64,000 nt of DNA from Rhodothermales bacterium (lineage in GTDB: Bacteria > Bacteroidota > Rhodothermia > Rhodothermales > JAHQVL01): assembly GCA_041391505.1 (NCBI GenBank), contig JAWKNW010000024.1, positions 1 to 64,000 on the forward strand. Direction: 5' to 3'. The notes under the pieces are model-generated. The model was not told where the DNA came from, made no database searches, and saw only the letters and a program-made list of their open reading frames with translations. How positions within the stretch are numbered: position 1 is the first letter of the stretch; the number at the start of each line of letters is the position of its first letter. Made by a program: the position numbers and the translations under genes. Positions 34,716 to 41,937 of this stretch are shown here, one piece after another.

Positions 34716-35627
34716 ATGGAATCCCCACCCCTTTTCTCCGATGACATCCCCGCCGGACATCGCAGCGGTTATGTCGCGCTGATCGGACAACCGAACGTCG
34801 GCAAAAGCACCCTCATCAACGCCCTCGTCGGGCAGAAGCTGTCGATCGTCACCCCCAAACCGCAGACGACCCGTCACCGCATCCTGGGCATCCTCTCGGC
34901 GCCGGCGTACCAGATCGTGCTGCTCGACACGCCGGGCATCATCGAACCGCGCTACCGCCTCCAGGAAGCCATGATGCGCAACGTCCGCCAGGCGATTTCC
35001 GACGCCGACATCCTGCTGTTCATGGCGGATGCGACGCGCGACACGCCGGACTCGCTCAGCCTGTCCTTCGTCGGCGAACGCCCCAGCTTCCTGCTGCTGA
35101 ACAAGGTAGACCTCATCCGCCAGGAAGACGCGCTGCCGCTGGCCCAGGCCTATCTGAACGCGTATCCGTTCAAGGAGGTCTTCCCCATCTCGGCGCTGAA
35201 AGGCTTCAACCTCGCCTCGATGCTGGATAAACTCGTCTCCTACCTGCCGGAGGGACCGCCCTTCTACCCCAAGGACCAGTTGAGCGAACACCCGGAACGG
35301 TTCTTTATCGCGGAGATCATCCGGGAGAAGATCTTCATGAAATACAGCCAGGAGGTCCCCTACTCCACCCAGGTCAACGTCGTGAACTACGAAGAGCGGG
35401 AAGGGCAGAAAGACCTCCTCCACGCCGAAATCGTCGTCGAGCGTGATTCGCAGAAGGCCATCCTGATCGGCAAGGGAGGGAGCGCGCTGAAACGCATCGG
35501 CATCGCGGCCCGGAAGGATATTGAGGCCTTCACCGGCCGGCCCGTATACATGCAGCTTCACGTCAAGGTGCGCGACCGCTGGCGCAGCAACGACACCTTT
35601 CTGCGCTCGTTCGGCTTCGACGCGTAG
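34716..35627 (+). CDS. era: GTPase Era
   Basis: A 303-residue GTPase needed for small-subunit ribosome assembly. The GTPase domain has G1 LIGQPNVGKSTLINALVG, G2 with TRHRILGI, G3 LDTPGIIEP and G4 LNKVDLI. The KH domain at the C-terminus carries IVVERDSQKAILIGKGGSAL, the RNA-binding loop. The last residues RWRSNDTFLRSFGFDA are typical. Second gene of the pdxJ-era unit; converges with pdxB 11 bp away. Confidence 0.96.
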   Translation: MESPPLFSDDIPAGHRSGYVALIGQPNVGKSTLINALVGQKLSIVTPKPQTTRHRILGILSAPAYQIVLLDTPGIIEPRYRLQEAMMRNVRQAISDADILLFMADATRDTPDSLSLSFVGERPSFLLLNKVDLIRQEDALPLAQAYLNAYPFKEVFPISALKGFNLASMLDKLVSYLPEGPPFYPKDQLSEHPERFFIAEIIREKIFMKYSQEVPYSTQVNVVNYEEREGQKDLLHAEIVVERDSQKAILIGKGGSALKRIGIAARKDIEAFTGRPVYMQLHVKVRDRWRSNDTFLRSFGFDA

Positions 35628-35638
35628 CCCCCGGAACG

Positions 35639-36814
35639 TCAGGCCCCGGCGCTCACCTGCACGCGCAGCCCGTCGCGCAGCGCGCGGCGCGTCGCGGCGT
35701 CCTGCGTCCCGGGCGCGACGGTGAACATGGCGAACGTGCGCCGGCGGGGATAGTCCTTGCGCAAGCGACGAAAAAAGGCGCCCTGCGCATCGGCGGGGAG
35801 GTCGTAGGCCGTGCGGAATGTGCGGTCATCCGCGGTGATGTCGTACATCTGGTGCACGAGGTCGTGCAACGCCGCCTCGCCGGCGGCGGCCGGCCAGGCG
35901 AGTTCGAGGTGATCGCCCGGCCCGGGCGCGAGCACATCCTCCACCTGCCAGGTCCCGGACATCCCCAGATACTGCTGAAGCGCCTCGTAGAGCATGATGG
36001 TGCCGTTCACCTTGCCTTCGAACGAATGGCCGGCGATATGCGGCGTGGCCAGATCGACCTTGCGCATGAGGTCCAGACGCACCTCCGGCTCGCCTTCCCA
36101 AACGTCCAGGACCACGGCCCCGAATCGGCCGGCGTCGATGGCGGCTTCGAGGGCCCGGCCGTCGACCACCGGACCCCGCGACGCGTTGATCAGCCACGCC
36201 CCCGGCTTCATGCGCTGCATGCCGGACGCATCCAGGAGATGATAGGTGGGATACGCGCCGTCGCGCACGAGGGGCGTGTGAAAGGTGAGGATGTCCGCCG
36301 CCTCCAGCACCGCCTCATACGCGTGCAGGGCCATCGGCGAGCCGGCCTCGGCCAGCGGAGGGTCGCAGCACAGCACGTTGAGCCCGAGCGCCGGCAGCCG
36401 CGCGGCGAGCCGGCCACCCACATGGCCGCACCCGACGATCCCGATCGTCTTGCCGGCCAGCGCCGCCTGCTTCGTCCGCCCCAGATGATACAGGGCGGCG
36501 ATGACGTATTCGACGACCGCGTCGGCGTTGCATCCGGGGGCGTGCGCGAAAGGAATGTGGCGCGCGGCGAGGTAGTCGCGATCGACGTGGTCCGTGCCGG
36601 CCGTCGCCGTGGCTACATACCGAACCGGCGTGCCATCCAGCAGGGCCGCGTCGATGCGCGTGCCGCTGCGAACGAGCAGGATGTCGGTTTCCCGGAGCGC
36701 ATCGCGCACTATATCGTGTACGGGAAGCGTGGAGACCTCACCCAGGCTCGAGAACGCTTCCCGGGCGTACGGGATTTTTTCTTCACACAGTATGCGAAAC
36801 ATGTGTTTTGTCAT
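35639..36814 (-). CDS. pdxB: 4-phosphoerythronate dehydrogenase PdxB
   Basis: A 391-residue member of the D-isomer 2-hydroxyacid dehydrogenases; an ATG at 36802 (MFRILCEEKIPYA) is an equally good start. The NAD-binding site is GKTIGIVGCGHVGGRLAARL, and the catalytic set is INASRGPVVD, VLDVWEGEP and TPHIAGHSFEGK (His in PHIAGHS). The C-terminal dimerisation domain after residue 290 and the HSFEGK loop distinguish PdxB from lactate- or phosphoglycerate-type enzymes. It acts upstream of PdxJ in the DXP-dependent vitamin B6 pathway, so both being here is meaningful. Confidence 0.92.
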   Translation of the reverse strand: MTKHMFRILCEEKIPYAREAFSSLGEVSTLPVHDIVRDALRETDILLVRSGTRIDAALLDGTPVRYVATATAGTDHVDRDYLAARHIPFAHAPGCNADAVVEYVIAALYHLGRTKQAALAGKTIGIVGCGHVGGRLAARLPALGLNVLCCDPPLAEAGSPMALHAYEAVLEAADILTFHTPLVRDGAYPTYHLLDASGMQRMKPGAWLINASRGPVVDGRALEAAIDAGRFGAVVLDVWEGEPEVRLDLMRKVDLATPHIAGHSFEGKVNGTIMLYEALQQYLGMSGTWQVEDVLAPGPGDHLELAWPAAAGEAALHDLVHQMYDITADDRTFRTAYDLPADAQGAFFRRLRKDYPRRRTFAMFTVAPGTQDAATRRALRDGLRVQVSAGA

Positions 36815-37101
36815 GTGTGTTTTGACGTTAGATGTCGATGTGACGGGCAATATCGAAATGCGGGACTCGCTTTCCGAACCCTGCCCGGTTCGACACCGAT
36901 CAGATTCACGAGCCGTTCAAACGGGAATCTCGAAGAGCACGAATCCACCCGTTCGTCTCCCAGGATGAGACCCGTGCTGAGCCGCCGGCGATGAAACCCT
37001 CGCGGTTCTGCTTCGTTGTGCAGGCTCATAGTGAAGTCGGCATGATATCTGCTAAATCCTTCGACAACTCTTTGTACGCCGCCATACATGGCTGAAGTAC
37101 G
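36815..37101. other. Intergenic region between divergent pdxB and the SleB-like gene
   Basis: About 290 bases with no convincing gene, repeat or hairpin. It must contain the promoters of both flanking genes; I could not single out a clear one. A 121-codon open frame on the minus strand (36811-37176) crosses it but has no family features and overlaps both neighbours. Confidence 0.4.
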
Positions 37102-37848
37102 TTGTATCCGCTTCAGCTCCCAGTATCTTTCTCGGCCTTTGAAACCATCCTGCGCAGTGCCTTGAGTACATCTCATAGAGCTCGCACGGTCATATACGTT
37201 CTAGCGCTGCTAGCCATCGTATTAAGCACCAGCGGATCGCTTTCCCATCTGTCTCCCGGAACCATGCTGGTTCCGCTGACGGCGAAAGCGGAAATCTTCG
37301 AACCTGAATCCTCCCTCGCGAATGTAGATACGATCTCATTCTGGCAGGCTTCAGACGGAACCATCCAGTTGCAGCCGCACCGGTTACCTTTCGTGCCGGA
37401 CTCGGTCATCGACAATGAGACGCTCTGGCTTGCCCGGTGCATCTTCTCCGAGACCAAGCGGCCCGAAGAGCAGGAGCTGATCGCCTGGGTCGTCCGGAAT
37501 CGCGTGGAAATTGGGTATCGGGGCAAAACCTCCTACAAGGAAGTCGTCCTCGACCCCTTCCAGTTCAGCGCATTCAACAGCGAATCGCCCGAGGCGCCCT
37601 ATTACTCCTCGCTCGCGCTCCAGCACGATGAGTCCGGGTGGCAGCGCGCGCTCAGCATCGCGTACTACGTGCGCCATGCCCGCCCCCAGTATCGCCCGTT
37701 CTCGGCCGAAACCTTACACTTTTACAGCCAGCAATCGATGATCGGCCGGCGCGAGCCCGTCTGGGCCCGTGGCCTGACGCCGATCCGCCCGCCCGAACAT
37801 TACAGGCTCGACGAGCGCCGATTCCGGTTCTTCGAAGGGATCTCGTAA
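37102..37848 (+). CDS. SleB-like cell-wall hydrolase, membrane-anchored
   Basis: A protein of up to 248 residues. A basic N-terminus and membrane segment (VIYVLALLAIVLSTSGSL) place the rest outside the cytoplasm. The domain from about residue 108 begins LARCIFSETKRPEEQELIAWVVRNRVEIGYRGK, which matches the SleB/cell-wall hydrolase family with its conserved Glu, and goes on KEVVLDPFQFSAFN and ALSIAYYVRHA. These enzymes cut peptidoglycan. The start is unsure: TTG at 37102 opens the frame, and another TTG at 37162 would give a tighter signal anchor of 229 residues total. Confidence 0.78.
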   Translation: MYPLQLPVSFSAFETILRSALSTSHRARTVIYVLALLAIVLSTSGSLSHLSPGTMLVPLTAKAEIFEPESSLANVDTISFWQASDGTIQLQPHRLPFVPDSVIDNETLWLARCIFSETKRPEEQELIAWVVRNRVEIGYRGKTSYKEVVLDPFQFSAFNSESPEAPYYSSLALQHDESGWQRALSIAYYVRHARPQYRPFSAETLHFYSQQSMIGRREPVWARGLTPIRPPEHYRLDERRFRFFEGIS

Positions 37849-37933
37849 ACGGCTTTCCCGGGCTCCTTCTGCCGGTCCGCCACACCGCGACCCGATCCGT
37901 ACGGATTGACGTTACGCGCGTCAGCGAAGCGAT

Positions 37934-38066
37934 TGCTGGATGCGGGATGTGGGATACTAGATGCGGGATGCGGGATGCAGGATGCGGGATGCAGGATGCG
38001 GGATACAGGATATAACAGAAAAAACGTGCGTTTGATCGTGATCCTGCATCCTGGTATCCTGCATCA
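37934..38066. repeat. Tandem seven-base words and their inverted copy
   Basis: From 37937 about eleven units of the type GGATGCG / GGATGCA / GGATACA run head to tail to about 38012. After a spacer of 27 bases the reverse-complement arm GATCCTGCATCCTGG and TATCCTGCATC follows (38040-38065). The design equals that of 8504-8613 and 54184-54258, with different words. Not CRISPR: units have no spacers. The gap around it (37849-38230) otherwise holds only the terminator at 38147. Confidence 0.85.
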
Positions 38067-38146
38067 GTTGACGTGGATTTGGGGGGCCATGCGGAGCGCG
38101 CGCAAGATCTGTTACTGAAAGAACGCACCCGGACGGGTACGAAAAA

Positions 38147-38178
38147 GCCTCGAGGTTCAGCAGAACCTCGAGGCTTTT
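38147..38178. terminator. Bidirectional rho-independent terminator
   Basis: GCCTCGAGGTTC (38147-38158) and GAACCTCGAGGC (38163-38174) form a perfect 12-bp stem with an AGCA loop. TTTT follows on the plus strand and AAAAA precedes it at 38142-38146, giving a T-tract on either strand. It lies between two convergent genes and should stop transcription from both. Confidence 0.93.
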
Positions 38179-38230
38179 CTGTTGGTGACGGATCCCACCG
38201 GCCCTGAGCCCTTCCGGGCGGCCTATGCGA

Positions 38231-38869
38231 TCAGCGCTGCTTGAACCCGATGCCCAGACGCAGCATGACGCCGTTGAGCTGCTGGTTGTCGTCGGTCGTA
38301 AACGCGATATTTTCGATTTCGAACGTCTGTTCCGTAAACGGCGTGATGCCGAAGGTGAACTTGAGTTCGGGATAGAGCAACACGGCGCCGAGGTTCATTT
38401 CGAGGCCGACGCCAAAGCCGCCGGCGACGTTCATCGACTTCATCCCGCTCACGCTGCCTCTCGCCGCGGACGGAAACCGCAGCACAGGGCCCACGGCCAC
38501 GTACGGCGTGGCAATTTCCATGTTGAAACGGAAACGGAAATCCAGCGGCACCTCGAACATGTTCACGTTGAAGTTATCCCGGAAACTGGTATTCGCGTCG
38601 TTGGCAAACTCGAAGACGCTGCCGGCCTGGACGTAGCGAAGACCGGGACGCATCGACAGCGGGCCGACGTTCATGTCGAACCAGACTTCGGCGTGCCAGC
38701 CCGACGCATCCTGGAAGCGCGTCGATCCACTGCCGAGATTGATGTCGGAGAGCTTGCTGTAGTTCACGCCGACCGAAGCGCCCAGCTGGCCGGCCGCCTC
38801 GCGTGCCGGCATCAGGCCAATCGTCAACAACACAGCGAGCGGTAAGGAGAACAAACGAATCTTTTTCAT
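38231..38869 (-). CDS. Outer-membrane beta-barrel protein
   Basis: A 212-residue protein with signal peptide MKKIRLFSLPLAVLLTIGLM ending near EAAGQ. The mature chain begins LGASVGVNYSKLSDINLGSG and alternates strands such as SMRPGLRYVQAGSVFEF, FEVPLDFRFRFNMEIATPYVAVGP and GGFGVGLEMNLGAVLLYPELKFTFG, ending LGIGFKQR. This matches the eight-strand OmpW/PorT-like barrels (outer membrane protein beta-barrel family). No enzymatic residues. Single gene, closed by the terminator at 38147. Confidence 0.85.
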   Translation of the reverse strand: MKKIRLFSLPLAVLLTIGLMPAREAAGQLGASVGVNYSKLSDINLGSGSTRFQDASGWHAEVWFDMNVGPLSMRPGLRYVQAGSVFEFANDANTSFRDNFNVNMFEVPLDFRFRFNMEIATPYVAVGPVLRFPSAARGSVSGMKSMNVAGGFGVGLEMNLGAVLLYPELKFTFGITPFTEQTFEIENIAFTTDDNQQLNGVMLRLGIGFKQR

Positions 38870-39175
38870 CGGTCCAGAGCGAAAGCTCTATTAGCGGGTG
38901 TAAAGGGGCGGAGTTCGGATGACAGGATCAATCATTTGCTGAGATACGGCCTGTGGCAGGCGTTCCGAAATACCGCAATCGTACGGATAACCAGGAGGGC
39001 GATTCATGTCGCCGACAGGCCACACAAAAAGCAGGCCGTATCCGCGCCACCTGGGGGCTAGATTGGTCAGTATGCAACCTGCATGGTCCTTTCGAGTTTC
39101 TCACTCGCTCCACCGGGAGGTGGCGTACGCGGCATCTCCACCCAGGACCCTGGGTACGCACCATAACCTGATATT
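38870..39175. other. Divergent intergenic region before bshA
   Basis: No gene is visible in 306 bases; this is the shared upstream region of the barrel gene and bshA. GATACGGCCTG (38943-38953) recurs inverted as CAGGCCGTATC (39032-39042), an 11-bp perfect repeat pair about 78 bases apart, which could be regulatory or chance. A small plus-strand frame through it is Arg/Pro-rich and not convincing. Confidence 0.4.
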
Positions 39176-40345
39176 ATGCGCATCGGCATTACGTGTTATC
39201 CTGTTTATGGGGGAAGCGGCGTGGTCGCGACCGAGTTGGGGAAAGCCCTGGCGGCGCGCGGACACGAGATCCACTTCATCTCCTACGCCCTGCCCTTCCG
39301 GCTGGGAAACCTCACGCGCAACCTCTACTTCCACGAGGTCAGCGTCAACGCCTATCCCCTGTTCGAGTACCCTCCGTACACGCTGAATCTGACGAGCATG
39401 ATGACCGATCTCGTGCGGCATCAGAAGCTCGACGTCCTGCACGTGCACTACGCCATCCCGCATGCCACCAGCGCGGTGCTCGCGCGCCAGATCCTTCAGA
39501 CGCAGGGCATCCGCATCCCCGTGGTCACCACCCTGCACGGGACGGACATCACCATCGTGGGCCGCGACCCCTCCTTCGCGCCGGTCGTGAATTATTCGAT
39601 CAACGAATCGGATGCGGTCACCGCCGTTTCGGAGTTCCTCCGACGGGAAACCCTCGACCACTTCGATATCAAGCAGGAAATCGAGGTCATTCCCAACTCG
39701 ATCGACGCGCGCCAATTCCGGCGCCTCTCGGAACAGGAGCTGCGGATGCACCTCTGCCCGAATTGCGAGAAGGTGCTCGTGCACATCTCGAATTTCCGGC
39801 CCGTCAAAAACACGCTGCACGTCGTGCAGATCTTCCACCGGCTTCGCATGCGCGGCCACAGCATCAAGCTGCTGCTGGTGGGCGACGGACCGGACCGCGT
39901 GCCGGCCGAACACCTGGCCCGCGAACTGGGCGTCTACGAAGACATCCGCTTCCTGGGCAAGCAGGACTCGGTGGAAGAAGTGCTTTCGATCTCCGACGTA
40001 TTTCTGATGCCCAGCGGTTCCGAAACGTTCGGTCTCGCGGCCCTCGAAGCCATGGCGTGCGAGGTGCCGGTGGTGGCGAGCGACATCGGCGGTCTTCCCG
40101 AACTCGTCGTCGAGGGGGAAACGGGCTTCCTCTGCCCGCTGGGCGACATCGAAGCCTTTACCGAGCGTACGAGCCAGATCCTGCGCGACGAAGCGCTGGC
40201 CGCGCGGATGAGCAAGGCGGCACGCGAACGCGCCCTGCGTTATTTTGACGAGCAGACCATCGTACCGATGTACGAAGCGTTGTATGAACGCACCATGGAA
40301 CGCACGTCCGCTACCCCCGCCCGAGAACGTATCGTGAGGCCATGA
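39176..40345 (+). CDS. bshA: N-acetyl-alpha-D-glucosaminyl L-malate synthase BshA
   Basis: A 389-residue GT-B glycosyltransferase that makes the first intermediate of bacillithiol, the low-molecular-weight thiol of Firmicutes and many Bacteroidota. Diagnostic segments: MRIGITCYPVYGGSGVVATELG, FISYALPFRL, LHVHYAIPHATSA, TTLHGTDITIVGRD, FRPVKNT, and the C-terminal donor site MPSGSETFGLAALEAMACEVPVVAS with GGLPELVVEGETGFL. The bshB and bshC partners are not in the window. The stop overlaps the start of the kinase-like gene (ATGA). Confidence 0.95.
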   Translation: MRIGITCYPVYGGSGVVATELGKALAARGHEIHFISYALPFRLGNLTRNLYFHEVSVNAYPLFEYPPYTLNLTSMMTDLVRHQKLDVLHVHYAIPHATSAVLARQILQTQGIRIPVVTTLHGTDITIVGRDPSFAPVVNYSINESDAVTAVSEFLRRETLDHFDIKQEIEVIPNSIDARQFRRLSEQELRMHLCPNCEKVLVHISNFRPVKNTLHVVQIFHRLRMRGHSIKLLLVGDGPDRVPAEHLARELGVYEDIRFLGKQDSVEEVLSISDVFLMPSGSETFGLAALEAMACEVPVVASDIGGLPELVVEGETGFLCPLGDIEAFTERTSQILRDEALAARMSKAARERALRYFDEQTIVPMYEALYERTMERTSATPARERIVRP

Positions 40346-41415
40346 ACAACCTCATCAGCCGCAAGAAGGAAGTCTATCCGATCAGCGACTATTTCCGGTC
40401 TTATCTGGAACGCTACGGCCGGCTGGCTCCCCAGGAATTGCGGTATGAGGACCTCACGCGGTACAACAACGCCATCCCGCTGTACGACGAGCACGGACGG
40501 GACACCCTCTGGTCCTCCGTATTTTATGCGCCCACGGAGCAGCAGGAACTCCACGCCGGCCTGAGGCACGCCTACGTCCACCTCAAAGCCGATGGCGACA
40601 TGGGCGTCGCCGACCAGCTCTACGTCGACCGGATCGACCTCTGCCACTACGCCAACACGCTCCCCTACCGCATCCGCATCGTCAACAAGCTCAACGACAA
40701 CTACGACTACTTCTACGTCAAACGGGTCGACGCAAACCGGATCTACGGCCTGGAGCTCGAACATATCCTCTCGCCGAACCGGATCCACTACCTCATCAAC
40801 GCCAACACCCTGATCGAGGAGCACATCATCGGCATTCCCGCCGAGATGTTCGTCCGGGAAAACATGCCCGAGAACCGGTTCGACCGGGTTCGCCTCGCCA
40901 AGGAGTTCGTCAAATTCAACGAGCGGTGCTTTGTCCGGCTACTCGGCGACATGCACTCCGGCAACTTCGTCGTGGATATCTCGAAGGACTTTGAGAAGTG
41001 GCATTTCCGGATGCGGCCGATCGACTTCGACCAGCAGAGCCATCATCGCGACAAGCAGGTGTACATCCCGCAGGCCTTCCCGCAAAACGCGGACTTTGTC
41101 GAACTCAGCCGCGAGCACCTGGTGTACGACAATGTCGTGCAATACCAGAAAGAGGAACGCGCCCTGATCGCTCAGCGCGTGCGCGTCTCGCACGGGCGGT
41201 ACGCCGCGCTCATGGATGTGATGCGCGAGGACCTGATCTCCTCGGAACAGCACGTTATCGTCCTGGCCGACCAGCTCAGCGAGCATTACCGAAACCCGGC
41301 GTTCCGGACATGCGCCACCATGGGCGACATCGTGTACATGTCCGTACAGGATCTCCTGTCGAACAAGATGCCGGCGACGAATCTCTTCGACGCGCCGTCA
41401 AACGTCCAGCGCTAG
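40342..41415 (+). CDS. Unknown protein with kinase-like motifs, coupled to bshA
   Basis: A 357-residue soluble protein I do not recognise as a named family. Its motif order is that of a protein-kinase/aminoglycoside-phosphotransferase fold: FYVKRVD (Lys127, possible beta-3 lysine), ELEH (possible helix-C Glu about 138-140), a hinge-like TLIEEHIIGIP (156-166), the catalytic-loop-like LLGDMHSGNFV (201-210; GDxHxxN), and RPIDFDQ (225-231; metal-binding ID-D). UbiB, choline kinase and APH enzymes carry similar strings. A glycine-rich loop is not evident. The ATG overlaps the bshA stop, so co-translation is likely and a role in bacillithiol metabolism is plausible, but nothing proves catalysis. 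Confidence 0.7.
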   Translation: MNNLISRKKEVYPISDYFRSYLERYGRLAPQELRYEDLTRYNNAIPLYDEHGRDTLWSSVFYAPTEQQELHAGLRHAYVHLKADGDMGVADQLYVDRIDLCHYANTLPYRIRIVNKLNDNYDYFYVKRVDANRIYGLELEHILSPNRIHYLINANTLIEEHIIGIPAEMFVRENMPENRFDRVRLAKEFVKFNERCFVRLLGDMHSGNFVVDISKDFEKWHFRMRPIDFDQQSHHRDKQVYIPQAFPQNADFVELSREHLVYDNVVQYQKEERALIAQRVRVSHGRYAALMDVMREDLISSEQHVIVLADQLSEHYRNPAFRTCATMGDIVYMSVQDLLSNKMPATNLFDAPSNVQR

Positions 41416-41449
41416 CGGACCGCACGGGTCCGCACCCTTCCGCTGCGCC

Positions 41450-41803
41450 TCAATAGAGGGACAGACCGGGGATGTAGTCATCCCACGCTGGAATGCGTTC
41501 GAGCCCTTCCTTGGCCAGATGGTATTCGGTGCCGGCGACCCACGCGAACGCGAGTCCGACCCAGATACCACACAACACGCTCTCCCCGAGGGAGAACATC
41601 GTCATAAAAAACAGACCGTAGAAAAAGCCAAACAGGGCGCCCTCGATCAGGGCCAGGCGGGCAGTATGGTGAAATAGGGGCGGCGGCACATCGAAACCCA
41701 GACGCCACAACAACTGAAAATGCGCCGGCGCAGCCACCCATTTTGAGATACCGGCCGACTCCGCTTCACGAACGAAGGCAGCCACTTTATCCCGATGGAT
41801 CAT
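41450..41803 (-). CDS. DUF6404 family membrane protein
   Basis: From 41803 the product has 117 residues, MIHRDKVAAFVREAESAGIS. The sequence AAPAHFQLLWRLGFDVPPPLFHH followed by two membrane helices (IEGALFGFFYGLFFMTMFSL and VLCGIWVGLAFAWVAG) matches the DUF6404 pattern, small inner-membrane proteins with no known role. The 25 codons upstream in the open frame are discarded. The gene is convergent with the bshA operon and stands alone. Confidence 0.7.
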   Translation of the reverse strand: MIHRDKVAAFVREAESAGISKWVAAPAHFQLLWRLGFDVPPPLFHHTARLALIEGALFGFFYGLFFMTMFSLGESVLCGIWVGLAFAWVAGTEYHLAKEGLERIPAWDDYIPGLSLY

Positions 41804-41937
41804 GCGATTGTAGGGGGCAAGTCGCGGTATACGGTGGGGAGAGCACAGTGGGCTCATGAAAGATATCGGCCGGGTCACCCGTGAACTTGAGCGCCCGGCC
41901 GAATACCGCGAAAAAAAGATGCCACCCTGAACCGGGA

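Noticed and set aside
36811..37176. 121-codon minus-strand frame between pdxB and the SleB-like gene
   Set aside because: Overlaps both neighbours, no domain, no conserved-looking segments.
37934..38012. CRISPR-like look of the heptamer array
   Set aside because: Units are seven bases and contiguous, without spacers, and no cas gene is near.
38943..39042. 11-bp inverted pair GATACGGCCTG / CAGGCCGTATC as a regulatory site
   Set aside because: Arms are about 78 bases apart with no supporting symmetry; kept only as a remark in the intergenic entry.
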